NCBI GenBank assembly: GCA_029168955.1
Contig: JAPDOI010000009.1
Span: forward strand, 1,426,001-1,490,000
Length of the DNA stretch: 64,000 nt
Direction: 5' to 3'
Source of the DNA: Aplectana chamaeleonis
Taxonomy: Eukaryota > Nematoda > Chromadorea > Rhabditida > Cosmocercidae
Made by a program: the position numbers and the translations under genes. Positions 33,401 to 44,700 of this stretch are shown here, piece by piece; the stretch's first letter is position 1; the number at the start of each line of letters is the position of its first letter. The notes under the pieces are model-generated. The model was given only the letters and a program-made list of their open reading frames with translations, did not search any database and was not told the DNA's origin.

Positions 33401-36400
33401 TTTTGAGAGTTCCTGAACGAGCAAACTAGAAGAATTCAACGTCAAAAAGTGAATTAAACAAAAAAAAAGCCATAAAAATGTAAAAAAAAACAATTTAACA
33501 CTGACGATGGTGTATTACGTTTTCAACATTTCTCAACCTTTTTTTTCAAAAATGAAACCCACATCATGTATATTCGCGAAAAGCAACGCCAGCTGACCAA
33601 TTTTGATATCACCTCGACCAGTGTTGTATAATATATGTGTGTTCGCATAAATCAGCTCTTGGCCTGTTTTCTTACATCGCAATCGGATTACCTGACCTGC
33701 AACGAAATTTCACTTGAACACTTAAAAATGCTAGATTTCTGACCTCTATCGAAAGATCTCATACCGAGCCACATTATTAGATTGTTGACCTGATAAAGTA
33801 CAATAATGGTAAATTCTAAACGGCCATTTGATCTTTTGCAGCCATTTGGCTAGCAACGCCTGCTTCGCAATGCTCGCCGATCGTTTCGAAACACCCCGTG
33901 CTGGCAGCTGTTCGACTACCCAGTTTCTGCCCGAAACCAGCGCCGATTGTTCCGAAACACCCTGTGGTGGCAGCCGTTTGCCTACCAAGAGCTAGACCGA
34001 AATTCTTTCTAATTACTCGAAAAAGCAAACGCAAAAAAACAAAGATTCAAGTATCGCGCAAATTCAGGATCCAACTCTTTCGAATATTGAGGAGTGTTAG
34101 CTTCGGAAATTTTTTATTAGCTCACACTTGAATGCAAAACTGAATTCCTGCGCTTTTTAGTATAAGAATCTCTGAAGAACTCGAACTCGAACCCTTCAAA
34201 TATCGAATAAATTCGAGTGTTCATTAATTTGAAGATGTACCAAGTTTCAACTCATTTTCGAATATTTATCGAACTCAATTTTTAAACAATTTTCGATAAC
34301 CGCCGAATTCCCTAGATGAAACTAAGATTTAGAAATTTTGATCGCAAAAACTCACAAGCCGCCCGGATACGAGCTGCTTTATCCTTCTTCCACAACATAA
34401 ATATTCAAATATTTGGAATGCTACATTCATGCGTGCCACCGAATGAGCAAATATAGATTTGTTTTTTTTTATATTTGCATGAAATTCTTTTTTTTTAATT
34501 TTTGTATTACGACAAAAATATTTTTTAAAATATTTTGTATTTCGAGATACTCAACGGAAAAAAGCGGTGGTGCTGTGGCGTACTTTCATTATGCATACTG
34601 TAACCAAGGTTGGTTCGGTTCCAAGTTTGCCATTACTCGAAATGGAACAGCTGATTTTTTTCCAGAATGGTTTTTTTGTTTCTTTCAGTTTCTCAAGTTA
34701 TTTCAGGGTCTATCCATATAAAAAACTCTAGATGAATTAATAATGTAGGTTTGAGGGAGAAACTTACCGTTCCTTACGTTTCCGGCGCATTTTCTTCCAA
34801 ATTCAAGAAAAAAATTGAAACTGGCCGTCGATTATGCAGCGACGTCTGCAGAGGCGTACCCCAGCACCTGATCGACGGCAAATTTCATTTTTTTCCTAAC
34901 TCTGAAAAAAAGCACCGGAAGCGTTAAGAAACGTTACGTTCCCCTCCCCCCGAGCACACAGTATTTATTCCCTTAAGAGCCTTTACAATACACAGACACA
35001 GGAAAGTGAGAGAAACAGAAAAAGGCCATACCCAGAAAAAAAATTATCAGCTGTTTCATATCGATTTGCAAAGTTGGAACCAAGCCAGCCATGACTATAG
35101 TAAGCTCAGCCAAAATACGCAATCGCACCACCGCCTTTTTCCGTTGCCGTGGACTGCACTAACAATGTTCGATTTCTGACACTGTCGAAAAGTACAAAAA
35201 AAACACATTTCGATGATTCGAATACCACAAATCGATATGAAACCTTACCTATCCGATATCTGAAAATTCGAACATGTAATTTTTAGGTTTTTGAGCTATT
35301 TTAGAAAAGTTAAAATCGTGAGCTTCCGAATAGGAAATAAGGCCAAATAAAATATAAGAATAAAAAAATAATTAAAAACATAGAATAAAAAAAATAAAAA
35401 TCAAAGTGGAGAACCAGTGAGTACTCAAAAAATAATTTCAAAACAATATGAAATTCACTAATTGGGGTGAAACTTTTACAACATTAGAATTTCCTTTACA
35501 AAAATGTTCCTTTTGTGTAAATATGCGTATATAAAACATAAGACGAATAAGAACTGAAAAAAATCTGATAACTACAACATTCCTCTTTCTCAATGACTAA
35601 AAACCCAAGGGAGTTGATATTTCAATTAACAAATACCCAATAACTACTGATTTCTGACTTTTTCAGACTTTCAAATTTGACAATTGAGAATTTCACTCCA
35701 TTAAATTACATTTAGACTGCCTATAATTCAGAAGATCAGAAATTACAACAGAACAATTTTTCAGCTCATATACTTTCACAGCTTCGTGACCTGATACTTT
35801 GAGAGAATTAGCCGCGTCAGTGCCGGGAAAGTGCCGCGACCCCCGACTATGCCGCGATAGTACCGCAGCGGCTCCGCATTAGAACCGCGCCGGCTCCGCG
35901 AGGATGCCGCAGCGAACCCGCGTGGAGTACGATGTACTGTCCTGTGTGGTGGAACGAAATTGTCGACGGTTCAATTACCTAAGTTTGAGGTGCATTCCGT
36001 ATTTCCTTGGGCCCAGAAACGGCAGTAACCTCTGTCCTTATCAGACAGAGGACGTAACAACCACACGAGCGTATTTTCGATCTTAGGCCCCCTAATTGTG
36101 TTACATTTCTCAACTAACGTCGTATGAAATACTATACCGGAGCCGCGGCGACACTGTCGCGGAGCCGCAGCGGCAACTTATCTCAGAGTAGCATGATGTT
36201 CCAAAGTATCGGCAGAGATCGCGTCGCTTCGCGCCTCATCGCGATTGAGGTATAAAACCATCGAAAAAAAAACATAAAAACCGAACCTATCTGATCCCTA
36301 TCCATAGTTGTACCCGCAGCCACAAAATATTCAGCAATTCGATATCTGACAACGTCAAACTTAGACCTTCTCACAAATATCGCACAGCCGTCATCCATCA

Positions 36401-38451
36401 CACCAGTACGTTTTTTGTAGTACGCCAAGTAGCCGGCTGGAAAAAAAAAACATGCATGTCAGCTATGATATCAAAATAAACCTGCCGAAAAAATCACATT
36501 TTCTGATTAATTCAGTCGATAAGATGCCCCACCGAAAAATTTCTGCTGAATCATCCCCATGGCCAGGTTCATCACAATTCGCCAAAACGTGTATGAAGAC
36601 TTTTGTTAGAGGACAAACGGCGCTTGCGAGGCTTCAAGTGTCGTTTATACTCTCGCTAGGGGGCGGCAAGCTTTTCTCAGGCCTTCAGTGCGTCCAACAG
36701 TCGTCGCAAACGATACACAAAACCAAAGTAAACCAATTTGAACTACCTTTTGCCATGGTGGGTCGAAAAAACGTTTCGTAGTGTTCATGCTGCACCTCCT
36801 GAAGGCCATAAATATCCGCGTTCAGCCGCATCAGTTCCTGCTCTAACAACGGCCAACGATAATTCCATCGAAGTGGACGATCATCGGAACTAGACCAAAT
36901 TTATTAAGCATAGAAAATATATATTGAAACTTAAATTTTTATTCGAACTTTTTCGGCACGCTAAACACACCTATTGCCTTTTGGTAGAATTAAAAGAGCA
37001 AAAAAATTATAGATAATCATTAAGCGACGCTCTGCGATAAAGATCGCGAAAGTTAACCAGAAGAAGCGACAAACAGCGACCTCAAGAAGTCAGCTCAGAA
37101 ACAACCAGAGAGAAGAGAAAGCGAAGAACTATGGTCGTGTCCGTGGCTTGCTTCCTCAAAAAAAAACATTTAAATGTCACCCGCGGCTTGCGCGGCGGTC
37201 GCGTGCGCCGACCCGCTAATCTATTCAGGGCGAGAAAAGCTCAGCTGACCAGCTCACCGTACTACCAGCCGCCGGTGAGATTTAAACCGCCCGCGCCAGC
37301 CGCGTGTGAGATTCAAACTTCTTTCTTGAAGAAGCCAGATACGGACCTAACTGTACAAAATTCAGTCAACTACACTCTGCGGCATGTTACGACAGTGAGC
37401 GAAAATCAAATGACTATGGTTCGTGCGCGTCATTAGGCGATAGCGAGCGACAACAAGCGACATAAACAGACCTCATCGGTAGACAACCTGAGAGCCAACC
37501 GATTACGAGATTTAGCATCACTCGGTTACATTTAGCTTCACTGGATGACACTGAGCAAGAAAGACATCCTTAAAACCAGTTAGTTTGTAAAAAAAAGAAT
37601 AATAGAGATTGATCAACGACAGCAAGCGACAGTGAGCGACGCTAAGCGACAAAGACAGACGCTCTACGGAAACAACGATAACATCATCCATTCTAAAAGA
37701 GAATAAAAAGGAACAAAGGCCGATCAGGAGACTCAGCCACGCTTGGCGACATTCGCGCCAACTCGTGACACTCAGCGGCAAAGAGCGGCTTTGAGAAAAA
37801 ATGGCGGTAGAACTAGTAAATGAGGAAGTGCATAACTGTGACTGTGAACTAGTTTGAGCAAGGATAGTCCAAGCGGTGTTCTACACTTCCGCCGCGAGAG
37901 GGGTGGTGAAGTGCAATTGTGTAATATTGATCACGCGGCGCGGCACGATCAATATTAGGGGCCGTTTATATTTCCGCCGCGAGCGGAGAGGCGAAGTGCA
38001 ATCCCATAATATCGATCGCACTGCGCCGCATGACCAATATTACAGCACTGTGCCGCACCGCTCGGTGGCGGAAGTATAAACGACCCCTTACACGACTGCA
38101 CCTAGCCGCGCCGCGAGGCCGCGATAGTATAAACGATCTCCAAGACTACAGAGAAAAGAACAGTAGAGATTAGTCAACGACAGCAAGCGATTGTGCGCGC
38201 TACTAGGCAACAACGAGCAACAACAAGAAATTCTTTAGAGAAACGCTGGCGTCAATCATACTTACAGAAAATGAATCAAGTCCCGATCAAGATACTCAGC
38301 GACACTTGGCGACAAAGAGCGACAAAAGACGAAAAATACCTCACCTTAAATGCCCGTAAAGATACATCGTTTTCAGGGTTGTCAGTTGGCACAACACATT
38401 ATAGCAGCACACTCGAAACTCCATATTGCTGCTAGATGGGGGCGGGGCAGC
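30468..38451 (-). CDS. Angel-family CCR4-like EEP nuclease, complete catalytic domain
   Basis: Nine minus-strand exons: 38345-38451, 36747-36889, 36287-36436, 33563-33696, 33331-33412, 30998-31027, 30837-30922, 30683-30766, 30468-30623. They total 972 nt, and all phases agree (324 codons). In order the protein shows FRVCCYNVLCQ (catalytic Asn), LRWNYRWPLL, YGLQEVQHEHY (catalytic Glu), YYKKRTGVMDDGCAIF, TTMDRDQIG, YANTHILYN (His), GDIKIGQLALLFANI, LIINGDFNIEP (Asp, Asn), HPFRLASVYHHF, ANPDFIFYS and VPSDHIPLIADF (Asp-His). YKKRTG...DGCAIF and the DYIFYS-like block are diagnostic of Angel proteins (relatives of CCR4/nocturnin). These are Mg-dependent phosphodiesterases that act on RNA ends. All metal and catalytic residues are present, so an active enzyme is predicted. 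The C-terminus is uncertain: either read-through to a TGA at 30294-30296 or splicing at CGG|gtgagt (30467) to an unseen last exon. Confidence 0.9.
31219..31562. mobile_element. Foldback MITE with TTTAAAGGCAGTGTTCACGA ends (Angel intron)
   Basis: Almost the whole 340 bp folds on itself. aacggtagtgtccacgataaatgtcgtctccg on the left pairs with aaaatttatcgtgaacactgcctttaaa on the right, and cattggaacgataaggtcgaa pairs with ttcgaccttatcgctccaatg. The central loop contains cgagccggttt. It is the best-preserved member of the family seen at 6360-6848. Confidence 0.82.
31850..32570. repeat. GC-rich repeat region with GCGGTCCGCCA words (Angel intron)
   Basis: Repeated ggcggtccgcca / ccagcggtccgcca words occur at 31856-32035 and again at 32510-32530. 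A palindrome at 32070-32112 (ctcaccgcagatcgttgcgtaggagattgcctacgcaacggtctgaggtg) and ctgccagctgagtgcca-type words at 32340-32500 complete it. It is probably one degenerate foldback element of about 700 bp, with no exon. Confidence 0.5.
32890..33010. repeat. GC-box palindromic repeat
   Basis: The segment cttgaccgccccgcccatttcaac..gaaatgggcgggg-type foldback followed by caagttttgaggccg resembles 50600-50680 (accctacccgccccc..gggtgtgggcggggcgtgc, then caagtttgagggc). The minus-strand frame over it is not a gene. Confidence 0.5.
34552..35166. mobile_element. Element with AACGGAAAAAAGCGGTGGTG inverted ends (Angel intron)
   Basis: The left end, caacggaaaaaagcggtggtgctgtggcg...ggttggttcggttccaagtttgcc, is inverted at 35040-35166 (caaagttggaaccaagccagcc...cgcaccaccgcctttttccgttg). 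The core holds a second palindrome around 34795-34930. A solo end occurs at about 55103-55130. The length is about 610 bp and it is non-coding. Confidence 0.72.
35800..36190. mobile_element. GC-rich palindromic repeat, family F, copy 1
   Basis: The segment gagagaattagccgcgtcagtgccgggaaagtgccgcgacccc is inverted at the end of the copy at 42680-43030 (gggtcgcggtacttgaccggcactgacgcggcagattttctc). Both have many gcggctccgcgatagt words. This copy contains the SL1-like sequence at 35968. Confidence 0.6.
35968..35989 (+). other. SL1-like 22-mer (20/22 to nematode SL1)
   Basis: It differs from SL1 only at positions 5 (C) and 13 (T), ends AAGTTTGAG and is followed by GTGCA. It is preceded by GTCGAC and embedded in a GC-rich palindromic repeat (family F). 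No Sm site follows within about 80 bp. Confidence 0.55.
37000..38340. repeat. Angel-gene intron sequence with GCGAC-word repeats and MITE family E
   Basis: From 37025 to 37800 and 38160 to 38335 are loose repeats of gcgacagtgagcgac / agcgacaaagagcgaca. At 37955-38095 there is a palindromic MITE (gtcgtttatatttccgccgcgagcgg inverted as ccgctcggtggcggaagtataaacgac), with a partial copy at 37877-37955 and another full copy at 39163-39302. Confidence 0.6.
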
Positions 38452-38775
38452 CTAAGAAAAAACCAAATATTACTATTTTTGAACATTGATGAATCCTTCA
38501 AACTGAAGAAAAAAGATGGTACCCCAAACGTTTCCCAATATCGAGCTGGTGACCCTTTCAACTCTAGAACCGCCTTTGACAATGCATCATCCTTCGACGG
38601 CTTCCGCTGTATACCAGCACATATCTTCAACAGACATTTATTCACACCTAGACTGTTGAATAAAATAATTTATGGTATTATATCCTTTTATTTAGATCAT
38701 TTCCTACGATAAAACTTGAAACGACTTCTGTGGCGCCTCTTTAACTAAAAAAAAGGAACAATAAAGGACACCCAC

Positions 38776-41700
38776 CGACGCTCGGATCGACATCCTCCTC
38801 TTCGATTTCCGCCTCTTCTTCTGTGTCTGCAAAAAGTGAAACATGGATTGATATTTTGAAAGATTCCCAAAAACAGTACTACTTCTAACAAGCAGGAAAT
38901 GAACACTTTCTGACCAGTTTAAAAATGGAACCACCGCATGTTCAAGACGCCCAGTGAAAATGATTCAATCCAGCATTAGACCCTGATAAGAAATTTCTGT
39001 GATATCGCGATCAGTTTTTTCGTTTTTTTTTTCGAGTTCTAATTCATAAGGTCATATGCCGGTCTCAAAATCAAATCAACTTCTATATTCCATTGATTCT
39101 GTGAAAGTTCGAACCCTCCAATGCTCGGTCTATTCACCGCGCCGTGTGGCAGCGAAAGTGTAAGGGGTCGTTTATACTTCCGTCGCCGAGCGGCGCGGCG
39201 AAGTACAATTCTATAATATTATTCGTGCGGCGCCGCGTGATCAATATCGTAGGATTGCACTTCGCCGGGCCGCTCGGTGGCGGAAGTATGAACGACCCCT
39301 AAGGCGGGAACTATACATACATCGCGCCACGAAAATAGCGCGCGATGTGATTTGCTCTGCGATCTACATACTCTGCCAGCGCGTAGCTAGATGCCTCCGA
39401 GGGCGCGGCCTGTAACGCCGCCCCATTCCATGTAGCGAGAATTCACGGGTTTTGGCTACGATAGCTAAAACCCGCATATTCTTGTGTCGACGGTACAAGG
39501 GTGCAAATTCTACGCCTATTCTACGTAAAAACAAAGGCTAAATCCGATACATCGATCTCTCTGACGCTAAACCCGTATATTCTCGCTATAATTTTGTAGC
39601 GAGAATCTACGGATTCAGCCACAGCCTGTGTTGAAATGCAATCTTAAACCCGCGTTAGCTACGCGGAACGCAGGGATGCCGTTCAAACTGTGTTGGCACA
39701 GTCATACCACGGAGTGATTACTTGACACTCTATGGCTTGCCGTGGAGGGTGACCCGGTGTCGCTCTCTGAGAGACCACGGTGAGAATAATTTTGACCATT
39801 TGGATGCTGCAGGCCGTGAGGAAGATACGGCGATGCTGTCGATCGCAGCTGGGACCGCCTTTCTAGTACGAATCAGGATTGGATGGGTCGATCGACCGAG
39901 TGCTGTAACGAGAATTTGCGTAGAATATGCGGGCGTTGTAGCTAAAATTTCACCAACTGAGGCTAAACTTTCCGTAATTTACGTAAAATCTCGGGTCAAA
40001 ATTAGACTAGATGCCTCCGAAACCCTGGGCATCTCCGATTTCCGTGTGAGGCATCTTGCTAAGCGCTGGAAGAGTAGCGCCAACAAATCGCATCGCGCCC
40101 AAGCAAAACCATACTTCGACGCTACTTCGCGTCCTCACCCAAACATGCACAAATCTGAAAAAGCAGGGTTTAAAAAGTTTTAATGCTTGTTTTAACTAAT
40201 GTTTAGTTTTCGCCGATGTCTATTTTTTCGAAGTTTTCCGTTTATTAAAATCACTGAATTTTTGTGCGGCTAGATTTCCAGATTGTACTGTGCTTCTCCG
40301 GGCAAATTCCGATCCGCAATTGCGTCTCGGCACGCTTTGCGGTTGTACGCGCTCGAGTCAGTCTATCGATATGGCTTTTTTATACAATTTTCTCCAATTT
40401 TATCTAGTTTCCAGTTTCTAAAACCCACCCAGGGTCAACAGGTCAGCGGCTGCGGCTCTAAAATCTCTTCCGACTCGAAAGCGCGCGGCCGCAAAGCGTG
40501 TCGAGACGCAATTGCGAACCGGAATTTGGCCCAGAGAAGCTGAGTAATTCTTGATGGCCAGTTCTACCTTCTCATGAGGATAGCACAAATGCCGTTTTCA
40601 TTCCAAACCCTATCTTCTGCTGCGTTGCCAAACAACAACTCGGCAGAAAAAAAATTAGAAGTCGTACAAGAGTGCCCTTTTTTTTGGCAAATATGGCTTC
40701 TGGCTAGGAGTTTACCCTGGCAAATAAGTGGAAGAACTCATTGGAAAAGCTCTTATCTTTGTCTGAGATCGAGATCGTGCTCACGAATTACGCCCTTCCA
40801 CTGTTGTTTGACGCTGTAGGAGTTTGCTTAGCCAGGCGCTCCGACGATGTTCCCACATCGCAGTGCAGGGTGCTGCTATGTGATGAAATCGCGAACGCGT
40901 GGTAAACAGCCCACAATTGTGCGAGAAACTATGTTTAAACGCGATGTGAGCGCGATGCCATCGCGCACAGCAGCTGCAACGCAAACGCCGCGTGCGACGG
41001 CTGACCTCACCGTGGCTCCCCGATTCCTTTGTAGCGCGCGGCGACCAATACTAGATCACCCTTCTGAAAGCGATAGCATCGCTCCAAGTACGGATCCCCC
41101 TTAAGCGACGCCCTACAGTAATGCACTAAGCCGCGCCACTCGGCGGTGGTAGTATAAACGACTTCTGATAAGGATTCTGGAATTTTGAGAACCGCAAATT
41201 TGAGATGCCACCAAGTGTAAACGCAACTATCAGTTGTTCCTGCTTCTCTACCATCACAACAGACAGCTGGAGCGAAGTTTTCGCTCACCTGTTACTTCAC
41301 AAAGTTCCAGGGTTTCCCTTCCTCTAATGAGAAACTAGCCTAAGGGACTGATATTCCATCGCAAGGAAGGGGCGGTTCAGCATTACCTTACAGCAGCTAT
41401 CGATGGAATCGTTCTATCAACAAAAGAGCGCAGGTCACACGACTATTGGGGTATTGTTGGCTCGGTGCCACACTTCGGCGATTTGCCTCACTTGGGTAAA
41501 TCAGGTAAAAAAAGCTCATCGAAGCGCGGCGGCCCGCACTAGCACCGCGTCTGCGCCCGTAGGCACCTAACCGGTCCTATTCCGGTGTTGTCGCGGCAGT
41601 TTTTCCCAGAGCGAGCCGCTGCCGATAGAGCTGATATTTGTCTCACAATACAGCCTCCATAGTTCACACGATGCTCGTCATTTCTTTAAAAAACAGCTTT

Positions 41701-44700
41701 GCAGGCATGCTACAGCTACCCTCTATTTCCGAGTCAAATTTACTCTGTTCCTTCGCGTGCGTGTGCGGAGCGGGGAAAGACAGCGAGAAAATGGCTGGGG
41801 GGGGGGTGAGAAGGTGACTCAGCATACGCGCGCATGCGCAGGCGATCGACGCAAATAAATTTCACTCCGAAATAGAGGACACGAAACCGCTCGTGGGACT
41901 TGGTCAGAAAGCGCGTAAGGACGCGTTTTCTAACTGAGTCCCCATTTCTTTTTTGTTTTATGCATTTACACAGCATATAGAGAATGTTTACAATAAAAAA
42001 GCTATCAAATACACTTCATGCAATATATGTATTTCTTGGATAGCGTCAACTGTGGAAATTTCGTGAAAAAAAACTGCAGACAAGCGTTTTTCTCGCCATG
42101 TCACAATAAAATTCGTCATTCAGCCACAACAAATCAGCTGCGCAACCTTTATGCAACAGAGAATGATGACTTTCTTCACAAGAAAGAGTCTCTTGAAATT
42201 GATAAGGTGAATTTTAAAGGAATTCTGACGAAATTCGGGAAAGCGTTCAAATTCCTCCTATCACAGTTAATTTCAGGAAAAGATCTGCATTATTCTTTCG
42301 CATCACAAAGTAGTTAAAAAAAACATTTCCAAGAACATTCTAAAATTCTAAGTGAAATATCAAAACCATTCCTCGAAGCCGTCCGTGAAAAAGTGCCAAT
42401 TACGACATGAAGAGAAAAAATACGCGTAAACCATGTGAATACTAATGCCAGGAATCGTCATTAATTCTGTCCAATCAGAATTCGGGATGATTCCAAAAAT
42501 GTTTACACATATTATACGATGGGAAGGACGCGGTAGGTAGTGAAAACCCAAAAAAAACCAGTTTTCCACTGAAGACTGAGCCACGAATACTTAAAATTAC
42601 ATACTCATACGATTATCTCAGTTTGTTCCAGAATAAATGGCACAAAATACATATTATGTATATCTGTTGACAACTCGACGCCAATCTTCTGGCCACTGAT
42701 AGGAATCGCCGCTGCGGCTCCGCGATAGTGTCGCTTCGATTCCTACGGCACCGAAGCGGCACTATAGCAAAGCCGAAGCGTCTTAATCGCGGTGCCGCCG
42801 GCTGCGCCAGATCCTTGCGGAGCCGGCGCGATTCTAACTCGGGACCGTTGCGGTTCTATCACGGCAATGCTGCGGCGTTTTCGAGGCTCAAGACACCGCA
42901 ACAAGATCGTCTCGGCATAATGATGATCGCGGAGCCGCTGCGTTACTATCGCGGAACTATAGCGGCACAGTCAAGGGTCGCGGTACTTGACCGGCACTGA
43001 CGCGGCAGATTTTCTCAAAGGTGAAATAGGATATACCGTTCGGAAAGCCAAATTTCGCTGATATCAACTTCAGTGCGTTTCATTCTATACGAAAACCCCA
43101 GTTTTTTTTTTCGATATAGCAGTTCAGCGCTGAGCTGCGCGCTTCTCACCATAATAGGTGAGAGTCGGAAAACCTACGAATCCCCATTGCCAGAATTCCG
43201 GATTTCTAACAAGGAAACTAGGTTTGGTCAGCCTGGCCATTCCGGATGGAATGTACTTTTCAAGAACCATATTGGACAAAGAATTCGAGTATGTTCTTGC
43301 CTGAAACCACTCTGAAAAAAGTTATGGGCCCTCCTTTTTTTTTTCAGGCCTCGCGGCAAGGTGAGGGCGAAAACCTACCAATCAGGGAACTTTCAGGGTT
43401 TTTTGAAAACCTTTTTTTTCGGATTTTGTTCAACATTTGTATGTAAGGGCAATCTAGGATGTTGAACACGAATCTGGGGCCCGCTTGTCAAACTTCTGAG
43501 GTTTACTGTAGGATACAGTAGGTGCCATGCGTTTAAGGGCTAAACCTACCTTGATAATTCGAAATACCCTCTGTGAACCGCCATAATGCTCACGACTCAA
43601 AGCGCGAGCGGCGCGGTCGATTCTGCTCCCTCCGTCTTTCATGCGCTCTCTCACTGTCTCTAACCACCACTCCACACCAGCTCGCGTAGAAACCATGAAA
43701 ATTTCGCGGTTTTACAGCCTTTACGACAAATGAACATCAAGTTCTTATTCATCACCCCGAATGACCCCCGCATAGAAATTGTGAATAAAATCTGAGACTT
43801 TGACCAAACTATCGTATACCCACCGTAATCTACCGTAATATGTCGAAACTCTATAATCGGATCTCAGATTCTTTTTAAGCACTTCAAGTTATCCTCAGGG
43901 AAAAATTCGAGCCACATCTACCGTAGCGTTCCGGAAATCGTCGAAAGTCGCCTTTTGGCCTGAAAATTTACCCCGATGGGAGCTTCGAACGAATTGAATC
44001 TAAATCTTATAGAACCCGACAAATAAACCTCAGATTCGTGATCAGCAACCGTAAAATTTTTCCTAAACGCTTTCAGAACCCCCTAATTGATATAAGAAGT
44101 AAAACGCTCAGCCAACAATCCGTATAAGTCCTACACGCTATTTCTCCTTGCTAAGTTCGAAGAGTGACCATTCACCCAAACTTCGCCTCATAGAGTTATT
44201 TTGGGCGCTGAACACGATTATGAGGTCCGTTTCCAGATTTTTGGAAAATGCATTACGAGAATCAGAGGAAAAACATCTATGACTTTTCTCCATAATGTTT
44301 TGGCAGCTGAGATGGACAAACTCGAACACCTTCTATGTACATCTAAAAATGGTCCTAGAAAGGTACGTACCATTTGGAATGACTAATAGTAGTTTCCTTG
44401 TAAGAACTTTTTTTATAAATCTTTTAAGAACTGTCCAGTGTTTAATTGTGTATGTCCACCTCATAGAAATAGCCATTAAAACATTTTCCCACTCCAACCC
44501 ACCTTCATGTGTAAATACAAACTGAAGAATGGCATCCATCCCAATACGGTTCGCGGTCCCCAACAACCTTAGGTGGAAGGAAGCTCAGATCCGGCCTTGC
44601 CTAAGGCCGGGCTGACCATCCCTCGCTCTGCTGCTCAAATTTGTGGAAGTGATTGGGTCTGTGCAAGTTAGCCGAGGAACAGCGACGTCTACGACGACTA

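Noticed and set aside
39722..40183. 153-residue plus-strand ORF
   Set aside because: It has no domain, lies across repeat words that recur in both orientations, and no splice partners were seen.
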